DNA from: Fibrobacter sp.
Lineage (GTDB): Bacteria > Fibrobacterota > Fibrobacteria > Fibrobacterales > Fibrobacteraceae
NCBI GenBank assembly: GCA_024398875.1
Contig: JAKSIJ010000009.1
Location: 1-64,000, forward strand
Direction: 5' to 3'
Length of the DNA: 64,000 nt
Position numbers and translations under genes: made by a program. This document shows, piece by piece, positions 42,127 through 51,991 of the stretch (position 1 is the first letter of the stretch; every line of letters begins with the position of its first letter). Under the pieces are notes generated by a model. The model made no database searches, had not been told where the DNA came from, and worked only from the letters and a program-made list of their open reading frames with translations.

Positions 42127-42172
42127 CTTATGACAATACCCTCAAAATATGGGGTTATTTATTCGTCATAAG
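42127..42172. promoter_or_regulatory. Inverted repeat in the divergent region
   Basis: CTTATGAC (42127-42134) and GTCATAAG (42165-42172) with an inner ACCC/GGGG pairing lie in the 247-bp gap between the nitroreductase and the 42324 gene. It may be an operator. The rest of the gap is AT-rich. Confidence 0.35.
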
Positions 42173-42323
42173 ACAAATAAATCGAACTTTTCTTTTTTGC
42201 AAATTTATTCGTAAAACTCCATTGTTTTTCCTTCAAGAAAAACCTAATTTTATGTTGTTCGAAGGATTGCAGAGTTCGCATCCACTGCTGAATGAAGGCA
42301 ATCCATAACAACGGGGTTATACA

Positions 42324-42587
42324 ATGAAGACTAAAATGATTGCAATCGCCCTAATGGGTATTTTTGCTTCTGCGGCATTCGCTCAGGATGGAGCCGCACC
42401 TTCTACAGACCAGCCCGCTATTTCCGAAGAAGCCGTCACGGACGCTTCCGAAGCAGCAGGCGAAAAGGCCGTAAAGGAAGACCCTCGAGCTGACCGCGCC
42501 AAGGAACGCTTTGAACGCAAGGAAGCCAAGAAAGCTGAAATTGCCGCCCACAAAGCCGAAAAAGAAGCCCGTAAAGCTAACAAGTAA
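42324..42587 (+). CDS. Small secreted Ala/Lys/Glu-rich protein
   Basis: An 87-residue protein with a signal peptide (MIAIALMGIFASAAFA). The mature part is a single charged helix (DPRADRAKERFERKEAKKAE), with no Cys and no membrane segment. Such small periplasmic helical proteins are often stress related or chaperone-like, but none is identified here. A terminator follows. Confidence 0.65.
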   Translation: MKTKMIAIALMGIFASAAFAQDGAAPSTDQPAISEEAVTDASEAAGEKAVKEDPRADRAKERFERKEAKKAEIAAHKAEKEARKANK

Positions 42588-42612
42588 GCACTTTCTTCTA
42601 TAGAATTCAGGG

Positions 42613-42639
42613 CCGCAGAATCACTTCTGCGGTCTTTTT
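42613..42639 (+). terminator. Bidirectional-type terminator hairpin
   Basis: CCGCAGAA (42613-42620) pairs with TTCTGCGG (42625-42632) and is followed by TCTTTTTA. Confidence 0.8.
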
Positions 42640-43588
42640 ATATATCCCACCGAACACCTGCACCGATATTTGTATATACAATATAATCTGGGTAAAGGTA
42701 CTTGCAAGAACTGGGTAGAATATATCGCCGATAGGATTGTCCAATACCTATGTAAACGCCCAGAACTCCTGGCTTCCATGAGGTTTCAAAATTCCAGTTC
42801 CCCTGCAACTTTTGGATTTTTTCATAATTAGCGTAAGGACCATCCACAATGAATCCGTAAAAAAGATTCCCTCTGGCTTCTAGAGAAATATCGTTACTGA
42901 ATTTGTATGTAATTCGTGATTTTAGAGAAGGTCCCATCCACTGCAACCAATATTTTGGAACAGCAATGGAATCTGTTTCAAAACGACCCCCGCCATACAC
43001 GGAACCACTCCAGCCATATACCGCATTCCGATGCCAAGAGGCGTACAGGGCAAGAGAAGAAAGTCCATCCAAATCTTCAAAAGCCCAGGAAGCGACACCT
43101 ACCTTTTGCCGACCGAAACAGACAAAATATTTCTCCGCCCAGATAAAGAAATCAGGATCCCAAGTCTCGCTCTCAGACGTATTCATATTTGCCCCGAAAT
43201 CAAGAAATAGAGTTTTACCGATAAGCGTATATTCCACGCCCAAAGATGCTTCCCAGGAGTTGGTATCCAGCGAAGGCATGTCCTCTTTATCCAGGAACCA
43301 GTCTCCCGAGACATTGAAGCCAAAGGAGTGCGTCCAATCCCGCGTGTCATAATCGGCACTTACATTCAAAGTCCCATACACCTCGCTTCCCGATTCCTTA
43401 GAAGTGATTACGTGCTTTTTTTGATAATGCAACCAACTGTAATCTATGTCACCAGAAGTATGAAATTCCCAAGCATTTTCTTCATCAGGGCTGTCAACCG
43501 GTACCACATTGCGCAAATGCATTTCTTCTTGATTTTCAGCCATCAAAAAGGAGAACAGCAAAAGAAATGTCATGACAAAGTAACGCAC
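42638..43588 (-). CDS. Putative outer-membrane beta-barrel protein
   Basis: A 316-residue protein with a signal peptide (VMTFLLLFSFLMA). It is rich in alternating aromatic strands (DWTHSFGFNVSGDWFLD, GKTLFLDFGANMNTS, YALYASWHRN-like) and ends with YIVYTNIGAGVRWDI, a terminal barrel strand ending in a hydrophobic residue. No family is recognised. It probably forms a 12-16 strand barrel in the outer membrane. It converges with the 42324 gene. Confidence 0.6.
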   Translation of the reverse strand: MRYFVMTFLLLFSFLMAENQEEMHLRNVVPVDSPDEENAWEFHTSGDIDYSWLHYQKKHVITSKESGSEVYGTLNVSADYDTRDWTHSFGFNVSGDWFLDKEDMPSLDTNSWEASLGVEYTLIGKTLFLDFGANMNTSESETWDPDFFIWAEKYFVCFGRQKVGVASWAFEDLDGLSSLALYASWHRNAVYGWSGSVYGGGRFETDSIAVPKYWLQWMGPSLKSRITYKFSNDISLEARGNLFYGFIVDGPYANYEKIQKLQGNWNFETSWKPGVLGVYIGIGQSYRRYILPSSCKYLYPDYIVYTNIGAGVRWDI

Positions 43589-43677
43589 CTTTCTAGATTA
43601 TAAATTTTTCATTCCCCTCTTGATTTTCTGAACAAATTAAGATATATTATGTAAGAAATTTGTAAGAAGGAGATTTT

Positions 43678-43851
43678 ATGAGAAAAACATTCACCATACT
43701 TATGGTGCTTGCCGCCATGGCCCTGTTCACGGGCTGCTCCGATGATTCCAGCAGTGCTGACCCGCTTTCGGACTGCATGGAAGGCTGCATCAATAACGGC
43801 AATACAGAAGCTCACTGCGAGCCTATCTGCGCTAATATTGACGGGAAATAA
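43678..43851 (+). CDS. Small lipoprotein with twin CX3C motif
   Basis: A 57-residue lipoprotein, too short for most gene callers. AAGGAG precedes the ATG. The lipobox is LFTGC (Cys20), followed by SDDSSSAD and then Cys33-MEG-Cys37 and Cys47-EPI-Cys51. The two CX3C pairs, nine residues apart, would form two disulfides in a helical hairpin. No family is recognised. It is the only gene between the divergent barrel gene and ahcY. Confidence 0.65.
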   Translation: MRKTFTILMVLAAMALFTGCSDDSSSADPLSDCMEGCINNGNTEAHCEPICANIDGK

Positions 43852-43882
43852 GTACTGCACCGACCTCTTTGGGTTGGACTGC

Positions 43883-43940
43883 ACCAGCCTTTTTATTAGA
43901 CCGTACCACCCTTTTTATTGTGCTGCGACGGTCCTTTCTA
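43883..43940 (+). repeat. Short imperfect tandem repeat and possible terminator before ahcY
   Basis: ACCAGCCTTTTTATTA and ACCACCCTTTTTATTG are adjacent, 22 bp apart. GACCGT (43899-43904) can pair with ACGGTC (43928-43933), followed by CTTT, and may end the lipoprotein transcript. The gap 43852-44059 holds no other feature I can support. Confidence 0.35.
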
Positions 43941-44059
43941 TGCATTTAATTATATTTACGCATAGATGTTTAAAGGGGTGCGCATAATTTGTGCCAAACC
44001 TGTGCTCTGTTTATGCCAGGTTTATGCAAACTTGTGCCGTCTGCACCAAAGAGGATAAA

Positions 44060-45520
44060 ATGGAATACAAAATCAAGGATATCAACCTTGCCGTGGAAGG
44101 CCGCAAGGAACTCGACCTCGCCGAAACTGAAATGCCGGGCCTCATGGCTCTCCGCAAGGAATACGAAGGCAAGAAGCCGCTCGCAGGCGCCCGCATCATG
44201 GGTAGCCTCCACATGACGGTGCAGACCGCCATCCTCATCGAAACGCTCGTGGACCTGGGCGCAGATGTGCGCTGGGTCAGTTGCAACATCTTCAGCACGC
44301 AGGACAACGCAGCAGCAGCAGTCGTCGTCGGTAAGAAGGGCACTGTGGAAAACCCGCAGGGCGTGCCCGTGTTCGCCTGGAAGGGCGAATCCCTCACGGA
44401 CTACTGGGAAAACACCGCGAAGGCCCTCGTGTGGCCCGACGGCAAGACCGCCGACCTCATCGTGGATGACGGTGGCGACGCCACCATGCTCGTGACCTGC
44501 GGTGCAGAATTCGAAGACGCAGGCAAGGTGCCCAAATTCAACCCGGAAAAAGACAGCGAAGAATGGGGCGTGTTCCTCGAAACCTGCCGCAAGATTTTCG
44601 CCCGCGACCCCAAGCAGTGGACCCGCGCCCGCGAAACCCTGAAGGGCGTTTCCGAAGAGACCACCACCGGCGTGCATCGTTTGTACCAGATGGCGAAGGA
44701 TGGCCGCCTCAAGTTCCCGGCCATCAACGTGAACGATTCCGTCACGAAGTCCAAGTTCGACAACCTCTACGGCTGCCGCCACTCCTTAATCGACGGCATC
44801 AACCGTGCGACCGACGTGATGATGGCTGGTAAAATCGCAGTCGTGTGCGGCTACGGCGACGTGGGCAAGGGCTGCGCCCAGAGCCTCCGCGGCCAGGGCG
44901 CCCGCGTGATCATCACCGAAATCGACCCGATTTGCGCACTCCAGGCCGTGATGGAAGGCTACGAAGTGAAGACATTGGACGAAGTCGTCGGCATGGCGGA
45001 TATCTTCGTCACGACGACCGGCAACACGATGATCATCAGCGCCGCCCAGATGGCAAAGATGAAGCACCGCGCCATCGTGGGTAACATCGGCCACTTCGAC
45101 AACGAAATCGACATGGCCGGCCTCAAGAAGATTCCGGGCATCGTCCGCAACGAAATCAAGCCGCAGTACGACGAATGGATCTTCCCGGATGGCCACAGCA
45201 TCCTTGTGCTGGCCGAAGGCCGCCTGCTGAATCTCGGCTGCGCCACTGGCCACCCGAGCTTCGTGATGAGTGCAAGCTTCACGAACCAGACCATCGCCCA
45301 GGTGGACTTGTGGCTCAGCGCAAACGGCAAGAAGACCGTTTCCGGCCTCAAGTACGAATCCGGCACCGTGTACACCCTCCCGAAAATCCTCGACGAGAAG
45401 GTCGCCCGCCTCCACCTGGAAAAGCTGGGCGTTCACCTGACCAAGCTCACCCAGGCCCAGGCCGACTACATCGGCGTGCCCGTGGAAGGCCCGTACAAGG
45501 TGGAGTTCTATAGATATTAA
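44060..45520 (+). CDS. ahcY: Adenosylhomocysteinase
   Basis: A 486-residue S-adenosylhomocysteine hydrolase that splits SAH into homocysteine and adenosine in the methyl cycle. Visible are [34 protein letters not shown], the NAD-binding loop [29 protein letters not shown], and the C-terminal [13 protein letters not shown]. Start at 44060 after GAGGAT is chosen over a frame opening at 43991. High GC and codon use are those of a highly expressed gene. Confidence 0.95.
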   Translation: MEYKIKDINLAVEGRKELDLAETEMPGLMALRKEYEGKKPLAGARIMGSLHMTVQTAILIETLVDLGADVRWVSCNIFSTQDNAAAAVVVGKKGTVENPQGVPVFAWKGESLTDYWENTAKALVWPDGKTADLIVDDGGDATMLVTCGAEFEDAGKVPKFNPEKDSEEWGVFLETCRKIFARDPKQWTRARETLKGVSEETTTGVHRLYQMAKDGRLKFPAINVNDSVTKSKFDNLYGCRHSLIDGINRATDVMMAGKIAVVCGYGDVGKGCAQSLRGQGARVIITEIDPICALQAVMEGYEVKTLDEVVGMADIFVTTTGNTMIISAAQMAKMKHRAIVGNIGHFDNEIDMAGLKKIPGIVRNEIKPQYDEWIFPDGHSILVLAEGRLLNLGCATGHPSFVMSASFTNQTIAQVDLWLSANGKKTVSGLKYESGTVYTLPKILDEKVARLHLEKLGVHLTKLTQAQADYIGVPVEGPYKVEFYRY

Positions 45521-45532
45521 TCAGTACAAATT

Positions 45533-46612
45533 CTACCCCAACTCTTCTTGCAAGAACTTTTCCAAAGTTTCCTTGTGTGGAAGAGTCAGCATATAGGTAG
45601 ATACAAATAATTTGTTGTCCATACCTGCTAAGGCGTATTCTACCATCTTTCGCCCCTTCTTTGTACACAACAAAATCCCGACGGGAGGATTGTCCCCGTC
45701 GTTCATCTCATTTTCTCTATAATACGAAACATACGCATTCAGCTGTCCCATATCGCCATGGTTAAAAGAGTCATCCTTTAGTTCAACAATGACATTACAA
45801 TGCAGCAACCTGTTATAAAATACCAGGTCTATGAAATAATACTCTTCATCAATAACAATGCGCTTTTGTCGCGCTTCGAAGCAGAAGCCTTTCCCAAGTT
45901 CCAAAAGGAATTCTTGCAGGTGGTCCATCAAGGCACTTTCAAGTTCATTCTCATTAAACGGACGAGCAGGCAAATTCAGAAATTCAAAAGTAAACGGCTC
46001 CTTGATTCCGTAATTAGGACTAACGCCACTTATCGTCGGCTGGAGCAACTTTTTTGGATTATTGCTGATTCCCGCTCTAAAGAAAAGATTGGTCGCAATT
46101 TGCCTCCGAAGTTCCTTTACACTCCAACAGCATTTGATGCATTCCGTTTCATAAAAGAAGCGTGCAAAGGAATCGTCTACTGTCATGATTTCAACAATAT
46201 GCGAAAATGACATGCTAGATATGAGCTTCTCTGGCGAAGTTTCAAATTCGTCCGACGACGTCGGACTAATTCCGCTAACCAAATAATCCTTGATTTTCGG
46301 GTAAAGAATGTAAAACCGACGACAATTTTTAAACAAGGTTTCATTCATCCCCCTTGTATTCAGCCTTTTCTCGATATTTTTCAGCAGTTTTTCGCCATAT
46401 TTTGCACGATCCAAACCTTTCTGCTCGTATTCGACAATGTAGAACCCGATTAAATAATTGCGGACGGTGGCCAGTCTATTGACTGCCTTCACGGAGGCAG
46501 AATACGCATTCTTATGAATCTGTTCCAAAGAAGAGGCGAGGCTCTCAAAATTTTGAGGGACTGCATTTTCCCATCCGCTAGGTAATTTGAAATCTTGAAT
46601 TTGATTGGACAT
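45533..46612 (-). CDS. DUF1016 (YhcG-type) PD-(D/E)xK nuclease-like protein
   Basis: A 359-residue protein. The N-terminal DUF1016 domain (SVKAVNRLATVRNYLIGFYI, YGEKLLKNIEKRL, RFYILYP) is followed by the nuclease-like domain with FCFEARQKRIVIDEEYYFID and LHCNVIVELKDDSF; the acidic/Lys residues (ID, VELK) match a PD-(D/E)xK core. Members are common in mobile elements and defence islands. The substrate is unknown. A terminator separates it from the rpoN operon upstream on the same strand. Confidence 0.85.
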   Translation of the reverse strand: MSNQIQDFKLPSGWENAVPQNFESLASSLEQIHKNAYSASVKAVNRLATVRNYLIGFYIVEYEQKGLDRAKYGEKLLKNIEKRLNTRGMNETLFKNCRRFYILYPKIKDYLVSGISPTSSDEFETSPEKLISSMSFSHIVEIMTVDDSFARFFYETECIKCCWSVKELRRQIATNLFFRAGISNNPKKLLQPTISGVSPNYGIKEPFTFEFLNLPARPFNENELESALMDHLQEFLLELGKGFCFEARQKRIVIDEEYYFIDLVFYNRLLHCNVIVELKDDSFNHGDMGQLNAYVSYYRENEMNDGDNPPVGILLCTKKGRKMVEYALAGMDNKLFVSTYMLTLPHKETLEKFLQEELG

Positions 46613-46626
46613 AGTATCTCCTTATG

Positions 46627-46652
46627 AAAAAAACATCTGTTTTACAGATGCC
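46627..46652 (-). terminator. Terminator of the lptC-lptA-lptB-rpoN transcript
   Basis: On the minus strand CATCTGT and ACAGATG form a perfect stem around AAA and are followed by seven T. It lies between rpoN and the DUF1016 start. Confidence 0.75.
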
Positions 46653-46738
46653 TTGGGGATACTATTTCAAACCTCGAACTGAATAATAGTTAAACACAGA
46701 TTTCTGGCAAGGCTAGAATTGTAATTTGTTTGTAAAAT

Positions 46739-48448
46739 CTACCCGATGGCTTTGCGGGCACGAGCCGGCAAAATCTTCAGTTCTTCTTCGCGATACTTCG
46801 CCACCGTCCGGCGAGCGACCTTGATGCCTTGGGCTTCCAGGGCGTCGGCGATGGCTTGGTCTGAAAGCGGCTTCTTCTTGTCCTCTTCGTCCACCAGCTT
46901 TTTGATGGCGGCAAGAATCTGAGCGGAGCCCACAACTTCATCGTCTGCAGCACTTCCCTGCTTTACGCCAGAAGTGAAAAACTGCTTCAGCTCGAAAATT
47001 CCGTAAGGCGTGTCCACGAACTTTCCGTTTGTGACGCGGCTGATGGTAGAGAGGTCGCGACCTACTTCGTCTGCGATTTCCTGCAAAATCATGGGCTTCA
47101 AAAAAGCGGGACCCTTCTTGAAGAATTCCTTCTGGCGCTTCACAATGGCCTGCATCACCTTCTCCATAGTCGTGAAGCGATTATCGATGGCCTTGATGAA
47201 TTCCTGCGCTTTTACAAGATGGGTACGAATGTACTCCTTGTCTGCTTTTGAAGCGGAGGGACTATCCAAAAGGGAAGCGTATTCCCGATTGATGCGGAGG
47301 CGACGCTGCACCTGCTTTTTGAAGCACTCCACTTCGAAGCGGCCCTTCTTTTCTACCACACGCATATCGGCAACCTTGACGCCTGCGGGCGCGCTGGAAA
47401 TCTGCCGCCCGGGATGAGGCACCAGTTTTGAGAAGCACGCGACAGCCTGCTGTACCTCTGTGAGAGGGACGCCCAATTCCTTTGCGATTTTGGGGTAGCG
47501 GAGAGCCATCAAATCATCAAAGTGCTGCTGCAGAATCTGGAGGCCAAGTTCCGGAAAATCCGCCACGTAGCGCGCCTGAATCAGGAAGCATTCCTGCAGG
47601 TTTCGGGCGCCGATGCCCCGAGGAGAGAAGCTTTGCAGCACATGGATGGCTTCGGCCACAGGGAGGCTTGCGGATTCCAGAGGAACTTCGCCGCGGAGAA
47701 CTTTCTCCGACATCACAATGAGCGGGTCATTGTCCAGAAGCACCTTCATCATGGCGGAATCATCGGCGCCCTGGAGGTAGCCGTTTTCGTCCAGAGAGTT
47801 GATGAGGTATTCCACCAGCTGGCGGAACTTCTCCTCAGAACAGCCCGCGGTTTTCAGCTGGCTCAGAAGTTCGCGGGTGCCGTTCCATTCCCGCAACTGG
47901 TCCAGCAATTTTTCCTGAAGGCTTTTCTCGCGGTCTTTCTGCGGGCGATCCCACACATCGTCCTGGTCTTTCTCTTCCCGATTCAAATCCTTGAAAGGAG
48001 CGTCTGTATCAGAAGTTCCATCTTCCAGATATTTGGCCCAATCCAGTTCCGAAGGCGTAGAGCCATCCAGAATGCCGTAATCCATGTCGGCGCTGTCTTC
48101 CAGCGAACCGCTGGAGAAATCCATCTCCTGCATTCCGGAACCACCGACGTCATCGGCTAACCCATTACCAGAAACATCGTCAGTGTAATTGTCGTTTTCT
48201 CCGCGGCCCAATTCGCGCAAATCATCGACGGCGCCACCTTCACGGCCTTCTCCGGATTCAGACACCATGTTTTCAGGGAGACTTTCATCCAGTTCCAGCA
48301 GGGGATTGTTTTCCACCTCTTCCTTGATGGCGGTCTCCAATTCCAGCGCATTCTTCTGGAGAATGGTGACGGACTGAAGAAGCTGCGGCGTCAGGGTTTG
48401 TTCCAACCGCTGACTTTGCCCAAGATTGATTCCAAAATCCATAGGCAC
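46739..48448 (-). CDS. rpoN: RNA polymerase sigma-54 factor
   Basis: A 569-residue sigma-54. Region I is Gln/Leu-rich (LGQSQRLEQTLTPQLLQSVTI), region II is acidic (about 60-180), the core-binding domain has QECFLIQARYV and LVPHPGRQIS, and the DNA-binding C-terminus carries the RpoN box ARRTVAKYREE. It directs RNA polymerase to -24/-12 promoters and needs an enhancer-binding ATPase, none of which is encoded here. It is the last gene of the lpt operon, an arrangement conserved from Proteobacteria. Confidence 0.95.
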   Translation of the reverse strand: MPMDFGINLGQSQRLEQTLTPQLLQSVTILQKNALELETAIKEEVENNPLLELDESLPENMVSESGEGREGGAVDDLRELGRGENDNYTDDVSGNGLADDVGGSGMQEMDFSSGSLEDSADMDYGILDGSTPSELDWAKYLEDGTSDTDAPFKDLNREEKDQDDVWDRPQKDREKSLQEKLLDQLREWNGTRELLSQLKTAGCSEEKFRQLVEYLINSLDENGYLQGADDSAMMKVLLDNDPLIVMSEKVLRGEVPLESASLPVAEAIHVLQSFSPRGIGARNLQECFLIQARYVADFPELGLQILQQHFDDLMALRYPKIAKELGVPLTEVQQAVACFSKLVPHPGRQISSAPAGVKVADMRVVEKKGRFEVECFKKQVQRRLRINREYASLLDSPSASKADKEYIRTHLVKAQEFIKAIDNRFTTMEKVMQAIVKRQKEFFKKGPAFLKPMILQEIADEVGRDLSTISRVTNGKFVDTPYGIFELKQFFTSGVKQGSAADDEVVGSAQILAAIKKLVDEEDKKKPLSDQAIADALEAQGIKVARRTVAKYREEELKILPARARKAIG

Positions 48449-48450
48449 CT

Positions 48451-49188
48451 CTAATCCAGACGGAAACCTTCGCCCAGGTAGATGCGGCGGGCCTCCGGAT
48501 CGTTGGCCAGATATTCGGCGGAACCTTCCGTGAGCACTTGGCTCTTGTACATGATGTAGGCGCGGTCTGTGATGGAGAGGGTTTCGCGGACGTTGTGGTC
48601 CGTGATAAGAATGCCCATGCCCTTGTCTTTCAATTGAGAAATGATGGACTGGATGTCGGCAACAGCGATGGGGTCGATGCCTGCGAAAGGTTCATCCAGC
48701 AAAAGGAAGGAGGGGTCGCTGGCAAGTGCACGGGCGATTTCCAAGCGGCGCCGCTCACCGCCGGAGCAACTGTAGGATTTCGTTTTGCGGATGTGGGTAA
48801 TCTTGAATTCTTCCAGGAGTTCTTCCAGACGGCGCTTCCGTTCGGCGCGCTTCATATCTTGCGTTTCGAGGATGGCCATGATGTTGTCTTCCACACTGAG
48901 TTTGCGGAAGATGGAGGCCTCCTGCGGGAGGTAACCTACGCCCAGGCGAGCCCGCTTGTACATGGGCTTGTCCGTCATCTCGATATCATCCAGAAAGATG
49001 TGGCCTGCATCGGGGCGGACCATGCCCACAATCATATAAAAGCTGGTGGTCTTGCCGGCGCCATTGGGGCCAAGGAGCCCCACAATCTCGCCCTGAGACA
49101 CACTGATGGAAACATCGCTCACCACCTGGCGACCGCCGTAAATCTTACGGAGTTTATCTGTACGTATGGTACTGACTAAACTTTTCAT
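48451..49188 (-). CDS. lptB: LPS export ABC transporter ATPase LptB
   Basis: A 245-residue ABC ATPase. Walker A is GPNGAGKTT, the signature [15 protein letters not shown], Walker [14 protein letters not shown] and the H-loop [11 protein letters not shown]. It energises LptFG for lipopolysaccharide extraction from the inner membrane. It overlaps lptA by four bases and is followed 2 bp later by rpoN. Confidence 0.95.
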   Translation of the reverse strand: MKSLVSTIRTDKLRKIYGGRQVVSDVSISVSQGEIVGLLGPNGAGKTTSFYMIVGMVRPDAGHIFLDDIEMTDKPMYKRARLGVGYLPQEASIFRKLSVEDNIMAILETQDMKRAERKRRLEELLEEFKITHIRKTKSYSCSGGERRRLEIARALASDPSFLLLDEPFAGIDPIAVADIQSIISQLKDKGMGILITDHNVRETLSITDRAYIMYKSQVLTEGSAEYLANDPEARRIYLGEGFRLD

Positions 49189-50675
49189 TTTCCATCCTTT
49201 TTCGCTTCGGATTTTGACTCTTCTACTATAGCATTTTTTTCGGCAGGTTTGGAAGGTTCACTTGCTTCCTTGCGGGCCTTTGACTCTCTAAACTTCTTTC
49301 CAAAACCTTTACGCGGCCCCTCGCTACCTTCGCGAGGCTCGACAGCCTTCCTCCGTTCTTCTCGACGACGTTCCATTTCTTCCCTACTATGTCTGTTCTC
49401 TTCTTTTATCGTCGGATTTTCGCCTTTTGTAAAGTCTTTGCCGCGCGGACCGACAGCCTGTTTCGTCTTCGCAGATGTGGTATCCGTCATCACAATGCCC
49501 AGAGCCTTCAAAGAATCCAGACGGGCTTTCTCCTTAGCTTCCTTGTTACGGCGTTCCTTTTCCAAATCCACGTAGCGCCCGCTGGCTAGCGTTGTATTGC
49601 CCAAGAGGCGGAGGGAACGGACCGCATTCTTTGCGGCATCGAACACGATATTGATGGTATCGCCGGCAGCCTCGTTCTTGCCCGAAACGGTGCGGTCGTT
49701 TTTGACATAGTAGTAGGTGCTCTGCGCCTTGCCCGAAACCACAGCGTGGTCCATCTTTCCCTTATTGAAATAGAGATCCAAACGGTTTCCATCCATCAGG
49801 TTGCGATAATCCGGCAAGTCCGTCTCGTAAAAGAATCCCTTGGCATTGAGGTTCACATAAAGGCGCTCAATCTTATCATCCTTAAACTCGCAATAAAGTG
49901 TGTCCCCAAAGGCCTCCGTCACAGAGCCCGGCGCATTACGCTTGGGTTCCTCTTTCTGCGTTCCATGAGCATTCCGAATCACCAGAGCAGACTTCAATGT
50001 TTTACCAGCGGAATCCAATTTGATGAAAATGGAATCCCCCGTCAGGTGATAATTATTCATATCGCAAGTGGGGTGGCCCTTCATGGAAAGCCAGTTGTCC
50101 TGCCGATTAAAAATTCCTGTATCACAAGTCACCACCATTTCCCGCTGCGTGATTTTTACGCTGTCAAAAGCCTGGGCAAAGGATTCACCCTTATTGTAGA
50201 TGATTTTTTTCGCCTGGATTTTCACGGTATCAATGTGGCCATCCTTCTGCTTTTCAAACTGGTAGAGCACGGGCTTGGACGGCATGGTGAGAATTTCTTT
50301 TTCCCTGTCATAGACAAGGTAATCACCTGTAAACATGTAAGTATTTGCAGAATCTGCTGCACGGACATCGCCCGCCGCAGACGCCATTCCCTGCTTCTTC
50401 TTGTAGTTTCCGCTGCGAGCCTGAACGTAACCGCTGGGGTGCGTCAGAAGAAAACCGCCATCACACTGAATCTCTTCATTATCCTTATGCCAAACCGCCC
50501 GCTCCGTGCGGAACGTGGCGCTATCATGAACGAAGTGGACCTTGCCTTGAAGCAGCAATGTGCCACGACCGCGGGACACATCCAGATTGTCCGCATGCTT
50601 CATAATGAGGGGGGACGTTTGCGCCAGGGCAAAGACCGCTAGGCCCAAAATGATGGCAGAAAGAAAGCGCAACAT
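49185..50675 (-). CDS. lptA: LptA/OstA-like periplasmic LPS-transport protein, enlarged
   Basis: A 496-residue protein with a signal peptide ([15 protein letters not shown]). Residues 20-350 contain several OstA/LptA beta-jellyroll repeats ([60 protein letters not shown]). Residues of about 370-496 are a Lys/Glu/Arg-rich low-complexity tail. Bacterial LptA proteins are usually about 180 residues. It would bridge LPS from LptC to LptD. It is in an operon with lptC and lptB, which supports the call. Confidence 0.82.
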   Translation of the reverse strand: MLRFLSAIILGLAVFALAQTSPLIMKHADNLDVSRGRGTLLLQGKVHFVHDSATFRTERAVWHKDNEEIQCDGGFLLTHPSGYVQARSGNYKKKQGMASAAGDVRAADSANTYMFTGDYLVYDREKEILTMPSKPVLYQFEKQKDGHIDTVKIQAKKIIYNKGESFAQAFDSVKITQREMVVTCDTGIFNRQDNWLSMKGHPTCDMNNYHLTGDSIFIKLDSAGKTLKSALVIRNAHGTQKEEPKRNAPGSVTEAFGDTLYCEFKDDKIERLYVNLNAKGFFYETDLPDYRNLMDGNRLDLYFNKGKMDHAVVSGKAQSTYYYVKNDRTVSGKNEAAGDTINIVFDAAKNAVRSLRLLGNTTLASGRYVDLEKERRNKEAKEKARLDSLKALGIVMTDTTSAKTKQAVGPRGKDFTKGENPTIKEENRHSREEMERRREERRKAVEPREGSEGPRKGFGKKFRESKARKEASEPSKPAEKNAIVEESKSEAKKDGK

Positions 50676-51457
50676 TATGGCCTCTTCTTTGCCGAAGGGC
50701 GATTTCCGGGCATAGGCACATTCTTTGGCACGGGTTTTGCTGTACCTGCGGCTGATTTCGTTTTCAACGAATCCAACTTTACAAGCTTCACGTTTGCAGA
50801 ATCCGTACTTGCGGAATCCGCCTTCACCGGTTCCACTTTTGACGAATCCTTCTTCTCAATCTCCGCCGCCTGCTGCTTGTCCTCTTCCTTGATGCGTGTA
50901 GCCGCATCCTGGAAAATTCCCGTCACATCGGAAATGATTTTCCAGTTGTCCATCTTGGCGTCACTTTCAAAACCCTTCCCTTGCAGCACATCGCCATCTT
51001 CCGAAACCACCCGAACATAACTATCCGTTTTCACCAAGTTCGTCTTCTTGTTCCAAAGAAGCGAATCTGCACGGACAGAGGCGCCCTTGGGTGTAATGGC
51101 ATACACATGGCCGTAGGCGTAGACGTAGGTGAACTTCATATCGAGGCGGCCGGAATCCGCACGCAAAAATGCGACGCGTTCACCCGTGGAATCGTAAATA
51201 TCCACGAGAACTGGCCGCACATACACCACTTCCTTATCTGCCCACCGCTCCAGATAAGCGGTCTTCAGCTTCCAAGAAAGGGCGTCCTTGTCGTAACTAT
51301 CCAAGAGGGTGGTGTCGGTGAAGAGCATCTGCGGGCGTTCCACCTCTTCCCATTCCTTTTGTTCCTCTTCGATTTTTTCGCAGGCAGCAAGCACGAAAAA
51401 ACTCAGCCACAATAACAGGCCAAAAATACATACCCGTCTTGTACGGCTGAGTTCCAT
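50675..51457 (-). CDS. lptC: LptC-like LPS export protein
   Basis: A 260-residue protein with one N-terminal membrane anchor (VCIFGLLLWLSFFVLAAC), ending with a Cys in lipobox-like context. An LptC domain (residues 40-165: YVRPVLVDIYDSTGERVAFLRAD, VYAYGHVYAITPKGASVRADS) is followed by a Lys/Asp/Ser-rich disordered C-terminus. The stop overlaps the lptA start by one base. It hands LPS from the ABC transporter to LptA. Confidence 0.82.
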   Translation of the reverse strand: MELSRTRRVCIFGLLLWLSFFVLAACEKIEEEQKEWEEVERPQMLFTDTTLLDSYDKDALSWKLKTAYLERWADKEVVYVRPVLVDIYDSTGERVAFLRADSGRLDMKFTYVYAYGHVYAITPKGASVRADSLLWNKKTNLVKTDSYVRVVSEDGDVLQGKGFESDAKMDNWKIISDVTGIFQDAATRIKEEDKQQAAEIEKKDSSKVEPVKADSASTDSANVKLVKLDSLKTKSAAGTAKPVPKNVPMPGNRPSAKKRP

Positions 51458-51500
51458 TCTACTCCTGTGGAAAATTCCAACTAGGGGTTGGCGTTATCCG

Positions 51501-51974
51501 TTAGCCTTCGCGACCAAGCAAAAATGCCTTCTTGTTCCCTTCATGGAACTTTTCGGCAAACAGCTTGTTGAGGGCCACTTCCCACTGGTCCACGGTGAAG
51601 TCGAAGTGCTTGCTGAGTTTCCCAAGCATGGCCACATTCAACGCCTTCGCATTTTCCAGTTTGGAAACATCGATGTCGGCAGGTGTCAAGAGAATGCCGC
51701 CCTTCTTGAGGAAGGCTTCATTCACTACCACCTGGGTTTCATCCAATACCACCAGGTAATCGGCTTCGCCACATGGAATCATGGGGCTCTGCACTTCTTC
51801 ACCCTTGGCAAAACGCACATCGCTGGCGATAGAACCGCCACGCTGGCTCATGCCGTGAACCTCGGCCTTCTTTACATCGAAGCCCTGTTCAAACACAAGT
51901 TCTGCCATCACGTCGCTGGCCTTGAGGACACCAGCTCCGCCGAGGCCTGCAAATTTAACGTTCACTACGCTCAT
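51501..51974 (-). CDS. iorB: Indolepyruvate oxidoreductase subunit beta
   Basis: A 157-residue protein of the pyruvate-ferredoxin-oxidoreductase gamma fold: VKFAGLGGAGVLKASDVMAE, EVHGMSQRGGSIASDVRF, CGEADYLVVLD. Together with the alpha subunit it oxidatively decarboxylates aryl-pyruvates to acyl-CoA. It lies 17 bp after iorA. It is slightly shorter than usual (about 190). Confidence 0.88.
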   Translation of the reverse strand: MSVVNVKFAGLGGAGVLKASDVMAELVFEQGFDVKKAEVHGMSQRGGSIASDVRFAKGEEVQSPMIPCGEADYLVVLDETQVVVNEAFLKKGGILLTPADIDVSKLENAKALNVAMLGKLSKHFDFTVDQWEVALNKLFAEKFHEGNKKAFLLGREG

Positions 51975-51991
51975 AATTATTCAACCTCTTC

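Noticed and set aside
43988-44005. A minus-strand TTGGCAC followed by ATGC as a second sigma-54 promoter.
   Set aside because: The -12 part is ATGC rather than TTGC and no minus-strand gene follows at a sensible distance.
43852-44059. SAH riboswitch in the ahcY leader.
   Set aside because: No match to the conserved SAH-riboswitch core; only short T-rich repeats and a weak hairpin are visible.
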